42,622 nt of DNA from Gelidibacter sp. (GTDB lineage Bacteria > Bacteroidota > Bacteroidia > Flavobacteriales > Flavobacteriaceae): contig JAAFHC010000017.1 in the NCBI GenBank assembly GCA_010906935.1, forward strand, positions 1 through 42,622. Direction: 5' to 3'. Under the pieces are notes generated by a model, which ran no database searches, was not told where the DNA came from, and worked only from the letters and a program-made list of their open reading frames with translations. Shown here piece by piece: positions 19,529 through 29,790 of this stretch. The first letter of the stretch is position 1, and each line of letters starts with the position of its first letter. Both the position numbers and the translations under genes were made by a program.

Positions 19529-21931
19529 TTAAGTCTTTTTCTGATTGAATCTGAACTCTTTCAAATATTTTTTTGATACTATATTTGTCATAATTGTCAC
19601 AAAAATCACAATGGTTATAGAACTTATAGGCATTAAAATAGCAGCAACTATAGGCGTTAATGCGCCTGTTAATGCAAAATACAATCCTATTACATTATAA
19701 CAAAACGCCAACAAAAAACTAGTCTTAATAATTGTCATGGTTTTATTCGAAATAGTTAACAACTTTGGCAAATTGTTAAAAAATTGCGCATCAAGTATGC
19801 CATCACATGCAGGCGAAAATACATTTACATTTTCAGAGATTACAATTCCAACATTGCTTTGCGCCAATGCCCCTGCATCATTTAGCCCATCTCCAACCAT
19901 CATTACTTTCTCTCCGTTTTGCTGCAATTTTTTAATATACTCCAATTTATTTTCAGGTTTCTGATTAAATTGAAATAAGGTGTTTTTAGGCAGAAATTTT
20001 TCTAAATATTCTTTTTCCCCATCATTATCACCTGAAAGAATTACCAATTTATATTTTTTTGAAAGTGCTTCAAAAACGCCTTTTGTTCCTTCCCTATAAC
20101 TATTTTTGAAAATGTAACTTCCTTTAAACTGATTGTTTATTGCGATATGAATGGCTGTTTCGTTGGTTTCAGAAGAAGTTGCACCAACAAAACTTGCAGA
20201 GCCTAATTTGATATCCATCGTATTTAAGATTGCATGGATGCCTTTTCCAAGCTGTTCGTCAAAATAAGACGGTTTTTCTGTTGAAATTTCGTCCTGAATA
20301 TAATCGTAAAGCGATCTGCTTAAAGGATGGTTTGAAGCTCTTAAAACACTTTTAACAGCTTTAATTTCCTCTATGCTTAATATATCACCCCTATAAATCA
20401 AATGTGATTTATCTGTAGAAGTTATGGTGCCGGTTTTATCAAAAATAATGGTGTCAATTTTAGCAAGGTTTTCAACGGTTTCGGCATTTTTCAAATAAAA
20501 TTTATGATAACCGAAAATTCGTAAAATATTACCGATTGCAAATGGCGCCGACAATGCCAAAGCACAAGGACAGGCAATAATGAGTACGGCGGTAACCACA
20601 TTAAATACCATGGAAGCATTATAAAAATACCAAAAAACTCCTCCTAAAAATGAAATGGTTAAAATATTGATGGTGAACAGTTTACTTATCGTGTCGGTGA
20701 TGTTTTTTATAGAGTGATCGGTTGTTTTATTAAAAACATCGTTGCTCCACAACTGTGTTAAATAACTTTGTGAAATTGTGTTTATAACTTCCATTTCTAT
20801 AGCGCCTGCTGTTTGTTTTCCTCCCGCAAAAAGTTTATCGCCCGATTGTTTGGTTACCGGCATCGACTCCCCGGTTACAAAGCTGTAATCAATCGATGCA
20901 TTTCCGTTGATCAAAATTCCGTCAACAGGAATTAACTCTTGATTTCTAATTAATAACCGATTGCCTTTTTCAATATCTTGTACGGGAATATTTTTTTCTA
21001 TTCCGTCTGCCAATTTTGTGACTGCAATTGGAAAATAGGATTTATAGTCGCGTTCAAAGGACAAAAAGTTGTAGGTTTTTTGCTGAAAAAATTTACCCAA
21101 TAGCAAAAAGAACACCAATCCAGCCAAACTGTCAAAAAAACCTGTGCCAATATCAAATGCAATTTCAATGGTACTTCTTATAAACAATACAGAAACTCCT
21201 AAGGCGATGGGAACATCAATGTTTAAAATTTTATGTGAAAGTCCTTTATAGGCAGAAATATAATAATTTTTAGCAGAATAGAAAACTACCGGAATGGCCA
21301 TAGCAAACATGAGCCATCTAAATAGATGCTTGTATTTTTCCAACCAAAATTCATCTGCATCAAAATATTCCGGGAACGACAACAACATAATATTTCCGAA
21401 ACAAAAAGCTGCTATAGAAACCTGATAAATCAGCGTTTTATCAACCTTATTTTTAATGGCATCCGCATCATCCAAACTTATATAAGGCTCATAACCTATT
21501 GAAGTCATTAATTCTGCCAGTTGTTTTAAACTGGTTGCTTTATTTTTGAACGTAATTCTTACAGTTTTTTTCGGAAAATTAACCATTGAAGTAGTCACTC
21601 CACTATTTAATTTCGTTAAATTTTCGAGAATCCAAATACAAGAACTGCAATGAATACTTGGGATAAAAAATTCAACTACGGAAGTTTCCGTATCATTAAA
21701 TTCGAGCAGTTTTTCAATGATAGCTTCATTTTCGAGATAATTGTACTTGCCTTTTATATCGGATGGAATCGTTCCTGGTGTAGATTGTAAGTCGTAATAA
21801 CAACCTAACTCGTTGTTGCTTAGTATTTCATAAACTGTTTTACATCCATTGCAGCAAAATTGCTTTTCATCAAAAATTTTTAGCGTTTTTCCGCAGGATG
21901 CACCGCAATGATAACAATTGTTTATATTCAT
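19529..21931 (-). CDS. ccoI: Heavy-metal (copper) translocating P-type ATPase, CcoI/FixI-like
   Basis: 800 aa; 'CYHCGASCGK...CCNGCKTVY' N-terminal domain, HMA-like 'CSSCIW', CPC motif, 'DKTGTIT', 'GDGLNDAGAL'; upstream of ccoS. Confidence 0.93.
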   Translation of the reverse strand: MNINNCYHCGASCGKTLKIFDEKQFCCNGCKTVYEILSNNELGCYYDLQSTPGTIPSDIKGKYNYLENEAIIEKLLEFNDTETSVVEFFIPSIHCSSCIWILENLTKLNSGVTTSMVNFPKKTVRITFKNKATSLKQLAELMTSIGYEPYISLDDADAIKNKVDKTLIYQVSIAAFCFGNIMLLSFPEYFDADEFWLEKYKHLFRWLMFAMAIPVVFYSAKNYYISAYKGLSHKILNIDVPIALGVSVLFIRSTIEIAFDIGTGFFDSLAGLVFFLLLGKFFQQKTYNFLSFERDYKSYFPIAVTKLADGIEKNIPVQDIEKGNRLLIRNQELIPVDGILINGNASIDYSFVTGESMPVTKQSGDKLFAGGKQTAGAIEMEVINTISQSYLTQLWSNDVFNKTTDHSIKNITDTISKLFTINILTISFLGGVFWYFYNASMVFNVVTAVLIIACPCALALSAPFAIGNILRIFGYHKFYLKNAETVENLAKIDTIIFDKTGTITSTDKSHLIYRGDILSIEEIKAVKSVLRASNHPLSRSLYDYIQDEISTEKPSYFDEQLGKGIHAILNTMDIKLGSASFVGATSSETNETAIHIAINNQFKGSYIFKNSYREGTKGVFEALSKKYKLVILSGDNDGEKEYLEKFLPKNTLFQFNQKPENKLEYIKKLQQNGEKVMMVGDGLNDAGALAQSNVGIVISENVNVFSPACDGILDAQFFNNLPKLLTISNKTMTIIKTSFLLAFCYNVIGLYFALTGALTPIVAAILMPISSITIVIFVTIMTNIVSKKYLKEFRFNQKKT

Positions 21932-21950
21932 TCTAAATTCTAATTCCCCG

Positions 21951-21992
21951 CAAAAATATTCATTTATTATTTCCTATAAATGACATTTATCA
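21951..21992 (-). promoter_or_regulatory. Candidate ccoI promoter with upstream Fnr-like box
   Basis: Minus strand TGATAAATGTCA-(22 nt)-TATTTTTG; box lies between ccoI and the fnr-like gene. Confidence 0.6.
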
Positions 21993-22045
21993 TTTATTTT
22001 TGTACCTTTACAAATGTTACTACTTAACTAAATTCTTTTTTTAGT

Positions 22046-22732
22046 ATGTCAAATTGTTCACATTGTATTATGAAGCGTTTTAACGCTCTTAAAACTTTAA
22101 CGCATGACGAATTAGAAAGATTTTCAGATCACAAAACATCACTTATCATAAAGAAAGGTGAGAATCTAATGACTGAAGGTAATTCTATCAACGGATTATA
22201 TTGTATTCAGGATGGAAAATGTAAATTGACTAAATTGAATACAAATGGTAAAGAACAAATTATAAAATTTGTTAAAGGCGGTGATATTTTAGGGCACCGC
22301 TCTATTTTAAGTGAAGAACCTGTTGGATTAAATGCAACCGCTTTGGAAGATATGCGCGTTTGTTTTATACCTAAAGGTGATATTTTAGAATCTATCAAGG
22401 ATAATCCCCAATTTTCTTTAAATTTAATCAAAAATATTTCGCTTCAATTAAGCCATGCTAATACTGCTATTTCACAAATGGCCCAAAAACCAGTAAAAGA
22501 CAGGTTAGCGGAGACTCTATTAAGTTTGGAAGAAATATTTGGTGTTGACAATGAAGATTGCATAGATGTTATTTTAACAAGGGAAGAAATTGCAAATACC
22601 ATTGGCACTGCTACTGAATCTGCCATAAGATTGTTATCCAACTTAAAAAAGGATGGCGTAATTGATTTACTTGGCAAAAAAATTAAAATTTTAAACAAAA
22701 ATTCGCTTAAAAATATCTCTGAAGGATATTGA
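22046..22732 (+). CDS. fnr: Crp/Fnr family transcriptional regulator with N-terminal CxxC
   Basis: 228 aa; MSNCSHC N-terminus, cNMP-binding-like fold, HTH 'TREEIANTIGTATESAIRLLSNLKKDGVI'. Confidence 0.9.
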   Translation: MSNCSHCIMKRFNALKTLTHDELERFSDHKTSLIIKKGENLMTEGNSINGLYCIQDGKCKLTKLNTNGKEQIIKFVKGGDILGHRSILSEEPVGLNATALEDMRVCFIPKGDILESIKDNPQFSLNLIKNISLQLSHANTAISQMAQKPVKDRLAETLLSLEEIFGVDNEDCIDVILTREEIANTIGTATESAIRLLSNLKKDGVIDLLGKKIKILNKNSLKNISEGY

Positions 22733-22754
22733 TAATGAATTGATTCTCCTTCAT

Positions 22755-22795
22755 AAAAAAAAGCCTTTTAGATTTTGTCTAAAAGGCTTTTTTTT
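22755..22795. terminator. Terminator between convergent fnr-like and CFAT-like genes
   Basis: AAAAAAAAGCCTTTTAGA-TTTTG-TCTAAAAGGCTTTTTTTT. Confidence 0.88.
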
Positions 22796-22809
22796 GAATA
22801 TGCTTTTTT

Positions 22810-24060
22810 TTATTGCGCCATCATAGCTGCTGCAATGCGTTTGTAAATACCAGCTTCTAATTTAGACCGAATGGCTGAAAAAGCTTCAATAGTTACTTTA
22901 ACATCTTCCAAATTATGTGTTGTTGTTGGGATCAATCTCAAAATAATCAATCCTTTTGGAATTACGGGATAAACTACAATGGAACAAAATATGCCATAAT
23001 TTTCACGTAAGTCATTTACCATGGCCATAGCTTCAGGAATATCACCTTCTAAAAACACTGGAGTGACACAAGAATTTGTTTTTCCAATGTTAAAACCTTG
23101 ATCTTTTAAACCATTTTGAAGTGCATGAACATTCTCCCACAACTTTTCTTTAAGTTCGGGCATTGTTCTTAACATATCTAGGCGTTTTAATGCACCAATT
23201 ACCATTGGCATTGGCAAAGATTTGGCAAACATTTGTGAACGCATATTGTATTTTAAATACTGAATAATATCCTTATCTGCAGCGAAAAATGCGCCAAATC
23301 CGGCCATAGATTTAGCAAATGTTGAAAAATATACATCTATACCATCTTGCACGCCTTGCTCAAAACCTGTACCTCTTCCGTCTTCACCTTGTGTTCCAAA
23401 TCCGTGAGCGTCATCAACTAAAAATCTAAAGTCGTATTTTTCTTTAAGCGCAACAATTTCTTTTAATTTTCCCTGCTCACCACGCATTCCAAAAACACCT
23501 TCAGAAATAACAAGTATTCCTCCATTTGTTTCCTCGGCAATTTTTGTGGCTCTTTGCAAGTTTTTTTCTAAACTTTCAATGTTGTTGTGTTGAAATGTAA
23601 ATCTTTTTCCGGGATGTAATCTAACGCCGTCAATAATACAAGCATGCGCATCCATATCATAAACAATTACATCATTTTTGGTAACTAGAGCATCTATGGC
23701 GGAAACCATTCCCTGATAACCGAAATTCACCAAATATGCAGATTCTTTATGTTCAAATTCTGCCAATTCTTTTTCTAATTGTTCGTGGTATTTTGTATGG
23801 CCCGACATCATTCTCGCACCCATTGGGTAAGCCATTCCGTATTGTGCAGCAGCTTCAGCATCTGCTTTTCTAACTTCTGGGTGATTTGCCAATCCGAGGT
23901 AATCATTAATACTCCAAGTGATTACATCTTTACCGTTGAAAGTCATTCTATTAGAGATTTCCCCCTCTAATTTTGGAAAAACGTAGTATCCTTCAGCTTG
24001 TTCAGCCCATTTCCCTAATGGACCCTTATCTTTTATAATTCTTTCAAATAAATCTTTCAT
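22810..24060 (-). CDS. PLP-dependent alpha-oxoamine synthase family acyltransferase (SPT / cysteate fatty-acyltransferase-like)
   Basis: 416 aa; 'DYLGLANHPEV', 'GARMMSGHTKYHEQLEKELA', 'VDDAHGFGTQG', 'STFAKSMAGFGAF'. Confidence 0.8.
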   Translation of the reverse strand: MKDLFERIIKDKGPLGKWAEQAEGYYVFPKLEGEISNRMTFNGKDVITWSINDYLGLANHPEVRKADAEAAAQYGMAYPMGARMMSGHTKYHEQLEKELAEFEHKESAYLVNFGYQGMVSAIDALVTKNDVIVYDMDAHACIIDGVRLHPGKRFTFQHNNIESLEKNLQRATKIAEETNGGILVISEGVFGMRGEQGKLKEIVALKEKYDFRFLVDDAHGFGTQGEDGRGTGFEQGVQDGIDVYFSTFAKSMAGFGAFFAADKDIIQYLKYNMRSQMFAKSLPMPMVIGALKRLDMLRTMPELKEKLWENVHALQNGLKDQGFNIGKTNSCVTPVFLEGDIPEAMAMVNDLRENYGIFCSIVVYPVIPKGLIILRLIPTTTHNLEDVKVTIEAFSAIRSKLEAGIYKRIAAAMMAQ

Positions 24061-24154
24061 TATATGTTTTTTTTGATAAAATATAATTTACCTACTTACA
24101 TTTATAAGCGTACAAAGTACGTGATTTTTTTTCTCCTAATCAAATGTTATGAAA

Positions 24155-24195
24155 CAAAAAAAGGGGTTAGAAATTAATTTCTAAACCCTTTTTTG
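24155..24195 (-). terminator. Terminator downstream of the cysteine-synthase-like gene
   Basis: AAAAAAGGGGTTAGAAA-TTAA-TTTCTAAACCCTTTTTT (one mismatch). Confidence 0.8.
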
Positions 24196-24208
24196 ACATA
24201 TTTATTGG

Positions 24209-25246
24209 CTACTTAATATATTCAACTACAAGTAGCTCTTGCTTTTGTGAGTCAAAAAAGCCTTGCTCTTTCATCCATTCATCGCTGTAAATTTTTTCCA
24301 TATAACGAGAACCATGATCTGGTAAAATTAAGACTACTTTGGAATTTTCATCAAACATTCCCTGCTCGGCGTATTGCATAGCTGCCTGCATTACAGCACC
24401 ACTTGTATAACCGGTAAATAAACCTTCCGTTAGTGCAAGTTCTCTGGCTCTATGAGCTGCTGCTTCATCTGTTACTTTTTCAAAAACGTCAATAGAATCA
24501 AAATCTGTGGCAGTAGGAATTAAATTTTTTCCCAACCCTTCAATTCTATATGGATAAATTTCATTTTTATCGAACTCTCCTGTTTCGTGAAATTTCTTTA
24601 AAATTGAGCCAAACGCATCAACACCTAAAGTTTTAATGTTGGGATTTTGTTCTTTTAAATATTTAGAAACGCCTGAAATTGTTCCACCGGTGCCACTTGC
24701 GGCTATCAAATGCGTTATTTTGCCATTGGTTTGTTTCCAAATTTCCGGTCCGGTTGAACTGTAATGCGCATCCACATTTAACTTGTTAAAATATTGATTG
24801 ATATATACTGAATTTGCTGTTTCTGCATGCAATCTTTTAGCAACTTGATAATATGAGCGTGGGTCGTCTGCATCTACATGTGCCGGACAAACATACACTT
24901 TAGCGCCCATAGCTTTCAACATATTTATTTTACCCGGTGAAGCTTTAGAACTTACTGCCAATATACAGTTATATCCTTTTATCACACTCACCATCGCAAG
25001 GCTAAATCCTGTATTGCCAGAGGTAGTTTCAATTATTGTACTGCCTGGTTTTAATATCCCTTGCTTCTCAGCTTCTTCAATAATATGAACGGCAATCCTA
25101 TCTTTCATAGAATGCCCAGGATTAAATCCTTCATACTTTACATAAAAAGTGCCGGGAAGGTCTTTGGTGATTTTGTTTAGCTTAATTAAGGGAGTATTGC
25201 CTATTAGGTCTAAAATATTGTTACTTATACCTATATTTTCTGCCAT
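24209..25246 (-). CDS. PLP-dependent cysteine synthase family protein (cysteine / possibly cysteate synthase)
   Basis: 345 aa; '[12 protein letters not shown]', '[12 protein letters not shown]', '[13 protein letters not shown]', '[10 protein letters not shown]'. Confidence 0.85.
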   Translation of the reverse strand: MAENIGISNNILDLIGNTPLIKLNKITKDLPGTFYVKYEGFNPGHSMKDRIAVHIIEEAEKQGILKPGSTIIETTSGNTGFSLAMVSVIKGYNCILAVSSKASPGKINMLKAMGAKVYVCPAHVDADDPRSYYQVAKRLHAETANSVYINQYFNKLNVDAHYSSTGPEIWKQTNGKITHLIAASGTGGTISGVSKYLKEQNPNIKTLGVDAFGSILKKFHETGEFDKNEIYPYRIEGLGKNLIPTATDFDSIDVFEKVTDEAAAHRARELALTEGLFTGYTSGAVMQAAMQYAEQGMFDENSKVVLILPDHGSRYMEKIYSDEWMKEQGFFDSQKQELLVVEYIK

Positions 25247-25333
25247 TTTTTAAAATTTAATTCAGATATAATATTTTAAATACGAATTTATGAATAATAA
25301 TCTATTCTGCAAATTTAATAATTTTTTTTAAAT

Positions 25334-27394
25334 TTACGTTCTTCCTTCCAAATCAATCACAAAACTGTAATCTCTTGCCGTTTCTTTTAAGGAATCAAAT
25401 CGTCCTGAAGCCCCACCATGACCGGCTTCCATGTCAATATGTATGATTAAAATATTTTCATCAATTTTTAATTCTCGGAGCTTGGCTACCCATTTTGCAG
25501 GTTCAAAATATTGAACTTGTGAATCATGCAAACCTGTTGTAACCAACATATTAGGGTATTTTTGCTTAGAAACATTGTCGTAAGGCGAATATGATTTCAT
25601 ATAATCATAATAGGTTTTTTTATTCGGATTTCCCCATTCATCATATTCTCCGGTAGTTAGGGGTATACTATCATCTAACATTGTTGTCACAATATCAACA
25701 AAAGGCACCGCTGCGATGATTCCGTTAAACAATTCAGGATTCATATTAATGACAGTTCCCACTAATAATCCACCAGCAGAACCGCCACTTGCATATAAAT
25801 GTGCACTTGAAGTATATTGTTTTTCAATTAAAAATTTTGCGCAATCAATAAAATCTGTGAAAGTATTTTTTTTATGCAATAACTTGCCTTTTTCGTACCA
25901 TTTACGACCTAAATATTCGCCGCCTCTTACGTGGGCAATTGCAAATACAAAACCTCTATCCAATAAACTTAAACGTGTTGTGCTAAATCCCGCATCAATA
26001 GAGTGTCCGTAAGAACCATATCCATATAAAAGCAACGGGGTGTCTTTTGTCAATGGCGTATTTTTATGATGCACCAATGATATCGGAATTTTACTTCCGT
26101 CATGGGATGTTGCCCAAACGCGCTCACTGATGTAATTTTTTTTATCAAACTTTCCACCCAATACTTCCTGTTCTTTTTTTATTTCCTTTGTTTTTGACAC
26201 TACATCAAAATCTATAATTGAACTTGGAGTTGTCATTGAATTATATACGTAACGAATCACATTGGTATCAAATTCCGGATTGTTATAAACACCTGCGGAA
26301 TAAGTTTCTTCATTAAAAGGAAGGTAAAAATCTTCAGTTTTATCCCAACGAATAATTCTAATTTTATTCAACCCGTTTGAACGCTCTTCAACCACCAAAA
26401 AATCTTTAAAAATAGAAATATCTTCCAACAAAACATCTTCTCTGTGCGGTAAAACCTCCACCCAATTTTCTACGGAAGTTGCGTTTTCAGAGGTTTTCAT
26501 TAATTTAAAATTGGTAGCCTTATCTTTATTGGTAAGTATGTAAAAATCGCCGTTGTAATGTGCAATATCATACTCAAGATTTCGCGCTCTTTTTTGAAAT
26601 AGTCTGAATTCCCCTGTTGGATTGTCGGCTTCCAAAATACGGTATTCGGATGAAACTGTGCTGTGAGAGCCAATAATAATATATTTTTCAGATTTTGAAG
26701 TGTAAACAAACGCATTAAATGCCGCTCCCGTTTCACAATAAACTTCAACGTCCTGAGATGGATCTGTTCCCAAAACATGCCGAAATATTTTTTCGCTTCT
26801 TAAGGTCTTTGGATTTTGAAGCGTATAAAACACGGTTTTATTGTCACTTGCCCAAGCTGCGCCTCCTGTGGTGTTTTCAATTTTTTCAGGAAACAATTCG
26901 CCTGTTTCCAAATTTTTAAATTGCAAAGCATACTGCCTTCCGCCAACGGTATCCACAGCGTAAACAGCCAATTCATTGTTTGGGCTAATGGACAATCCAG
27001 CCAATTTAAAATGGTTAAATCCTTTTCCCAGTTCGTTCACATCGAACATAATTTGCTCCTGTGTATCTAAACTTTCTTTTTTACGGGAATAAATTGGGTA
27101 CTGATTGCCTTTTTCAAAACGGGTAATATAATAGTAGTTCTTTTTTTTATAAGGAACCGACTCATCATCTTCCTTAATCCGGGATTTCATCTCTTGAAAC
27201 AAATCTTCCTGAAATTGCTTTGTATGAGCCGTTTTAGCTTCATAATAGGCATTTTCAGAATTTAAATAATCTATTACCTCTTGGTTTTTCCGATCATTTA
27301 ACCAATAATAATTGTCAATTCTTACATCCCCATGAATTTCCAACTTCTTCGCTAACTTTTTCGCTTTTGGGGGCAATATATTTTTCTTCGTCAT
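25334..27394 (-). CDS. Prolyl oligopeptidase family serine peptidase (oligopeptidase B-like)
   Basis: 686 aa; 'GGSAGGLLVGTVINMNPELF' nucleophile elbow, C-terminal 'DMEAGHGGASGRFD'. Confidence 0.92.
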   Translation of the reverse strand: MTKKNILPPKAKKLAKKLEIHGDVRIDNYYWLNDRKNQEVIDYLNSENAYYEAKTAHTKQFQEDLFQEMKSRIKEDDESVPYKKKNYYYITRFEKGNQYPIYSRKKESLDTQEQIMFDVNELGKGFNHFKLAGLSISPNNELAVYAVDTVGGRQYALQFKNLETGELFPEKIENTTGGAAWASDNKTVFYTLQNPKTLRSEKIFRHVLGTDPSQDVEVYCETGAAFNAFVYTSKSEKYIIIGSHSTVSSEYRILEADNPTGEFRLFQKRARNLEYDIAHYNGDFYILTNKDKATNFKLMKTSENATSVENWVEVLPHREDVLLEDISIFKDFLVVEERSNGLNKIRIIRWDKTEDFYLPFNEETYSAGVYNNPEFDTNVIRYVYNSMTTPSSIIDFDVVSKTKEIKKEQEVLGGKFDKKNYISERVWATSHDGSKIPISLVHHKNTPLTKDTPLLLYGYGSYGHSIDAGFSTTRLSLLDRGFVFAIAHVRGGEYLGRKWYEKGKLLHKKNTFTDFIDCAKFLIEKQYTSSAHLYASGGSAGGLLVGTVINMNPELFNGIIAAVPFVDIVTTMLDDSIPLTTGEYDEWGNPNKKTYYDYMKSYSPYDNVSKQKYPNMLVTTGLHDSQVQYFEPAKWVAKLRELKIDENILIIHIDMEAGHGGASGRFDSLKETARDYSFVIDLEGRT

Positions 27395-27525
27395 CTAAAT
27401 AATTTCAATAATTTGCAAAAATAATCATTTTGAGTGGGTTACGGATGCAATTGCGCTAAAATGTTTGTAGTATGATCGCATAAGAAACAAAAGTTGCCAA
27501 GTTTGTTTTTTGTTATTACGCGGCA

Positions 27526-28971
27526 TTATTCATTAAAAAAAGCATCGGTAAAACCAATTAAATACACTTTTTCCTGAGCTCTAGTTACGGCAGTGTACAA
27601 CCATCTTAAATATTCAATATTTTGGCCGTCGGGTAAATAAGGCTGTTCAATAAATACCGTTTTCCATTGTCCGCCCTGAGATTTATGGCAAGTAACGGCA
27701 TAGGCGAATTTAATTTGTAAAGCATTGAAGAAATTGTTTTTTTTTATGGACAATAACTGCTTGTATTTGGATTTTTCTTGAGCATAATCTTTGGCAACTT
27801 CCTGATACAATCTGTTAGATTCATCATAAGAAAGTGAAGGCGATTCAGATGTTAAGGTATCCAATAACAATACGGTTTCAAATGGTTTTTGATTCGGATA
27901 ATCTATCATCCTAATTTTTACTTCAGCAAATCGAAAACCATATAATTCCTTAATACTGAAAATTTCCAATATTTCACAAATATCACCATTGGCAATAAAT
28001 CCGGCTTCACTTGAATCTTCCAACCAAAAATAATTGTTTTTAACAATCATAATATAGTCGCCCGAGGAGATTTCGTTTTCCTGCCCGCGGATTTTACTTC
28101 TAATTTGTTGGTTGTATTGGTTGGCGCGTTTATTTGAACGCACAATAAAAGTGGTGTCTTCCACGCCAATATTTGTATAGGCGGTATTTATGGCGTCTTC
28201 AATATCATATCCATCAATTAAACGGATTAAATCAGGATAACCCAATTGAAATTGAAAATCAGTAAATCCGTTATTTGCCAAAATAAGTCGCAATTCCGTA
28301 GCGTTCAATAAAATTCCAGAGTCGGCATGCTGACGCATCACTTCGCTTAATTCAATTTCTACCACTTCTTTTTGGTAGTTTAAAGCAAGCTTATGTGCAT
28401 CTAATGCCGGACTAATTGCTAATTTTACCGGAGGCAACTGGGCGGTATCACCTATTAAAACCAATTTACAGTTCACACCAGCGTACACATAGGAGATTAA
28501 ATCATCTAATAAAGACCCAGCTTCAAACAATTTTGCACCAATAGGCGCGTCGGAAATCATAGAAGCTTCATCAACAAAAAATATGGTGTTTGAATGTTTA
28601 TTTGTTTGCAATGTAAAATCAACACCACCCGATTTATTTTTTTTTGGAAAATAAATTTTTTTATGAATTGTAAATGCCGGTTTGCTTGAATATCCAGAAA
28701 TAACCTTCGCCGCTCTGCCCGTTGGGGCCAGTAAAATCGACTTTTTTCCAATCCGCCATAAATTATTCACCACGGTGCTAATGGTAGTAGTTTTACCGGT
28801 TCCGGCATATCCCTTGATAATAAATATGGCATTATTATTATTTTCAAGAATAAAATCTGTCAGCTTTGTAAGTAAAGAATCTTGAGAATTTGTGGGTTCA
28901 AAGGGAAACTTTTCAACCAGATTGCTATAGAATTCATGTGCCGTTTTTGTCATATTTAAAATAAAAACCAA
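27526..28971 (-). CDS. ATP-dependent RecD-like DNA helicase
   Basis: 481 aa; 'IIKGYAGTGKTTTISTVV', 'FVDEASMIS', 'VTCHKSQGGQWKTVFIEQP', 'LYTAVTRAQEKVYLIG'. Start could be downstream at MTKTAHEF. Confidence 0.9.
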   Translation of the reverse strand: MVFILNMTKTAHEFYSNLVEKFPFEPTNSQDSLLTKLTDFILENNNNAIFIIKGYAGTGKTTTISTVVNNLWRIGKKSILLAPTGRAAKVISGYSSKPAFTIHKKIYFPKKNKSGGVDFTLQTNKHSNTIFFVDEASMISDAPIGAKLFEAGSLLDDLISYVYAGVNCKLVLIGDTAQLPPVKLAISPALDAHKLALNYQKEVVEIELSEVMRQHADSGILLNATELRLILANNGFTDFQFQLGYPDLIRLIDGYDIEDAINTAYTNIGVEDTTFIVRSNKRANQYNQQIRSKIRGQENEISSGDYIMIVKNNYFWLEDSSEAGFIANGDICEILEIFSIKELYGFRFAEVKIRMIDYPNQKPFETVLLLDTLTSESPSLSYDESNRLYQEVAKDYAQEKSKYKQLLSIKKNNFFNALQIKFAYAVTCHKSQGGQWKTVFIEQPYLPDGQNIEYLRWLYTAVTRAQEKVYLIGFTDAFFNE

Positions 28972-29058
28972 ATATACAAATTGATTTATGCTTAAAAATT
29001 TTTCTCATTAAAAAAAATTTGTAGATTTGCGTACACACATAAAAAAAGAAAAATACAG

Positions 29059-29790
29059 ATGATAACAGTTTTGATTATAGTAATAGGCATTGTAGTTACA
29101 GCTTTTCTAGCGTATGCAATAGTAAATTTTATTCCAAGAAAATTGCATTGGGTAATTTCAATACTATTGATTGCCATCGCAATTTTTTTAGTTTACAAAA
29201 TTAATTTTGAAATTACTAAACCGATAAAATTCAATACAGAAAAAAAGGAAAAGTATGCTAAAGTAATCAATAAATTAAAAATTATTCGTGATGCAGAAGT
29301 TGCGTACAAAAAAGTAAACGGAAATTACACTACTGATGGCGAGGCACTTATACAATTTATTGAAAACGGAAAATATGCATTAACCCAAACTAGATACGTT
29401 CCTAAAACGATATCAATTGGTGGCGGAATCACAAAAACAGTTGAAGAAAGAGTTGTAGATACCATTGGATACGAAGACGTGAAAAACGCCTTTAGTGGTA
29501 AAGATTATAAAAATATGATGAAAATTCCTGGAACCGATCAAAATTTCAAAATTGAAATTGGTGAAATTGAAAAAATTGTAGGCTTAAAAGCGCCAGTTTT
29601 TGAAGTGAAAGTTGATAAATCTTTAATTTTGGCCGGTATGGATGAAAATCTTATGAAACAAGAAAAAGAGGCCATTGGCGGTGAAGAAGTTAGAGGGGAA
29701 TTTATTAGAGTTGGTTCATTAACCGATGTTAGTGAGGACGGTAACTGGCCTCCATATTATGATAAAGGAGATAAAAAGATTAACGAATAA
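29059..29790 (+). CDS. Conserved hypothetical membrane-anchored protein
   Basis: 243 aa; two N-terminal TM segments, then a soluble domain. Confidence 0.7.
   Translation: MITVLIIVIGIVVTAFLAYAIVNFIPRKLHWVISILLIAIAIFLVYKINFEITKPIKFNTEKKEKYAKVINKLKIIRDAEVAYKKVNGNYTTDGEALIQFIENGKYALTQTRYVPKTISIGGGITKTVEERVVDTIGYEDVKNAFSGKDYKNMMKIPGTDQNFKIEIGEIEKIVGLKAPVFEVKVDKSLILAGMDENLMKQEKEAIGGEEVRGEFIRVGSLTDVSEDGNWPPYYDKGDKKINE

Noticed and set aside
25716-26012. 98-aa plus-strand ORF
   Set aside because: Antisense shadow ORF of the prolyl oligopeptidase.
26500-26778. 92-aa minus-strand alternative-frame ORF
   Set aside because: Embedded in the prolyl oligopeptidase CDS; no recognisable domain.
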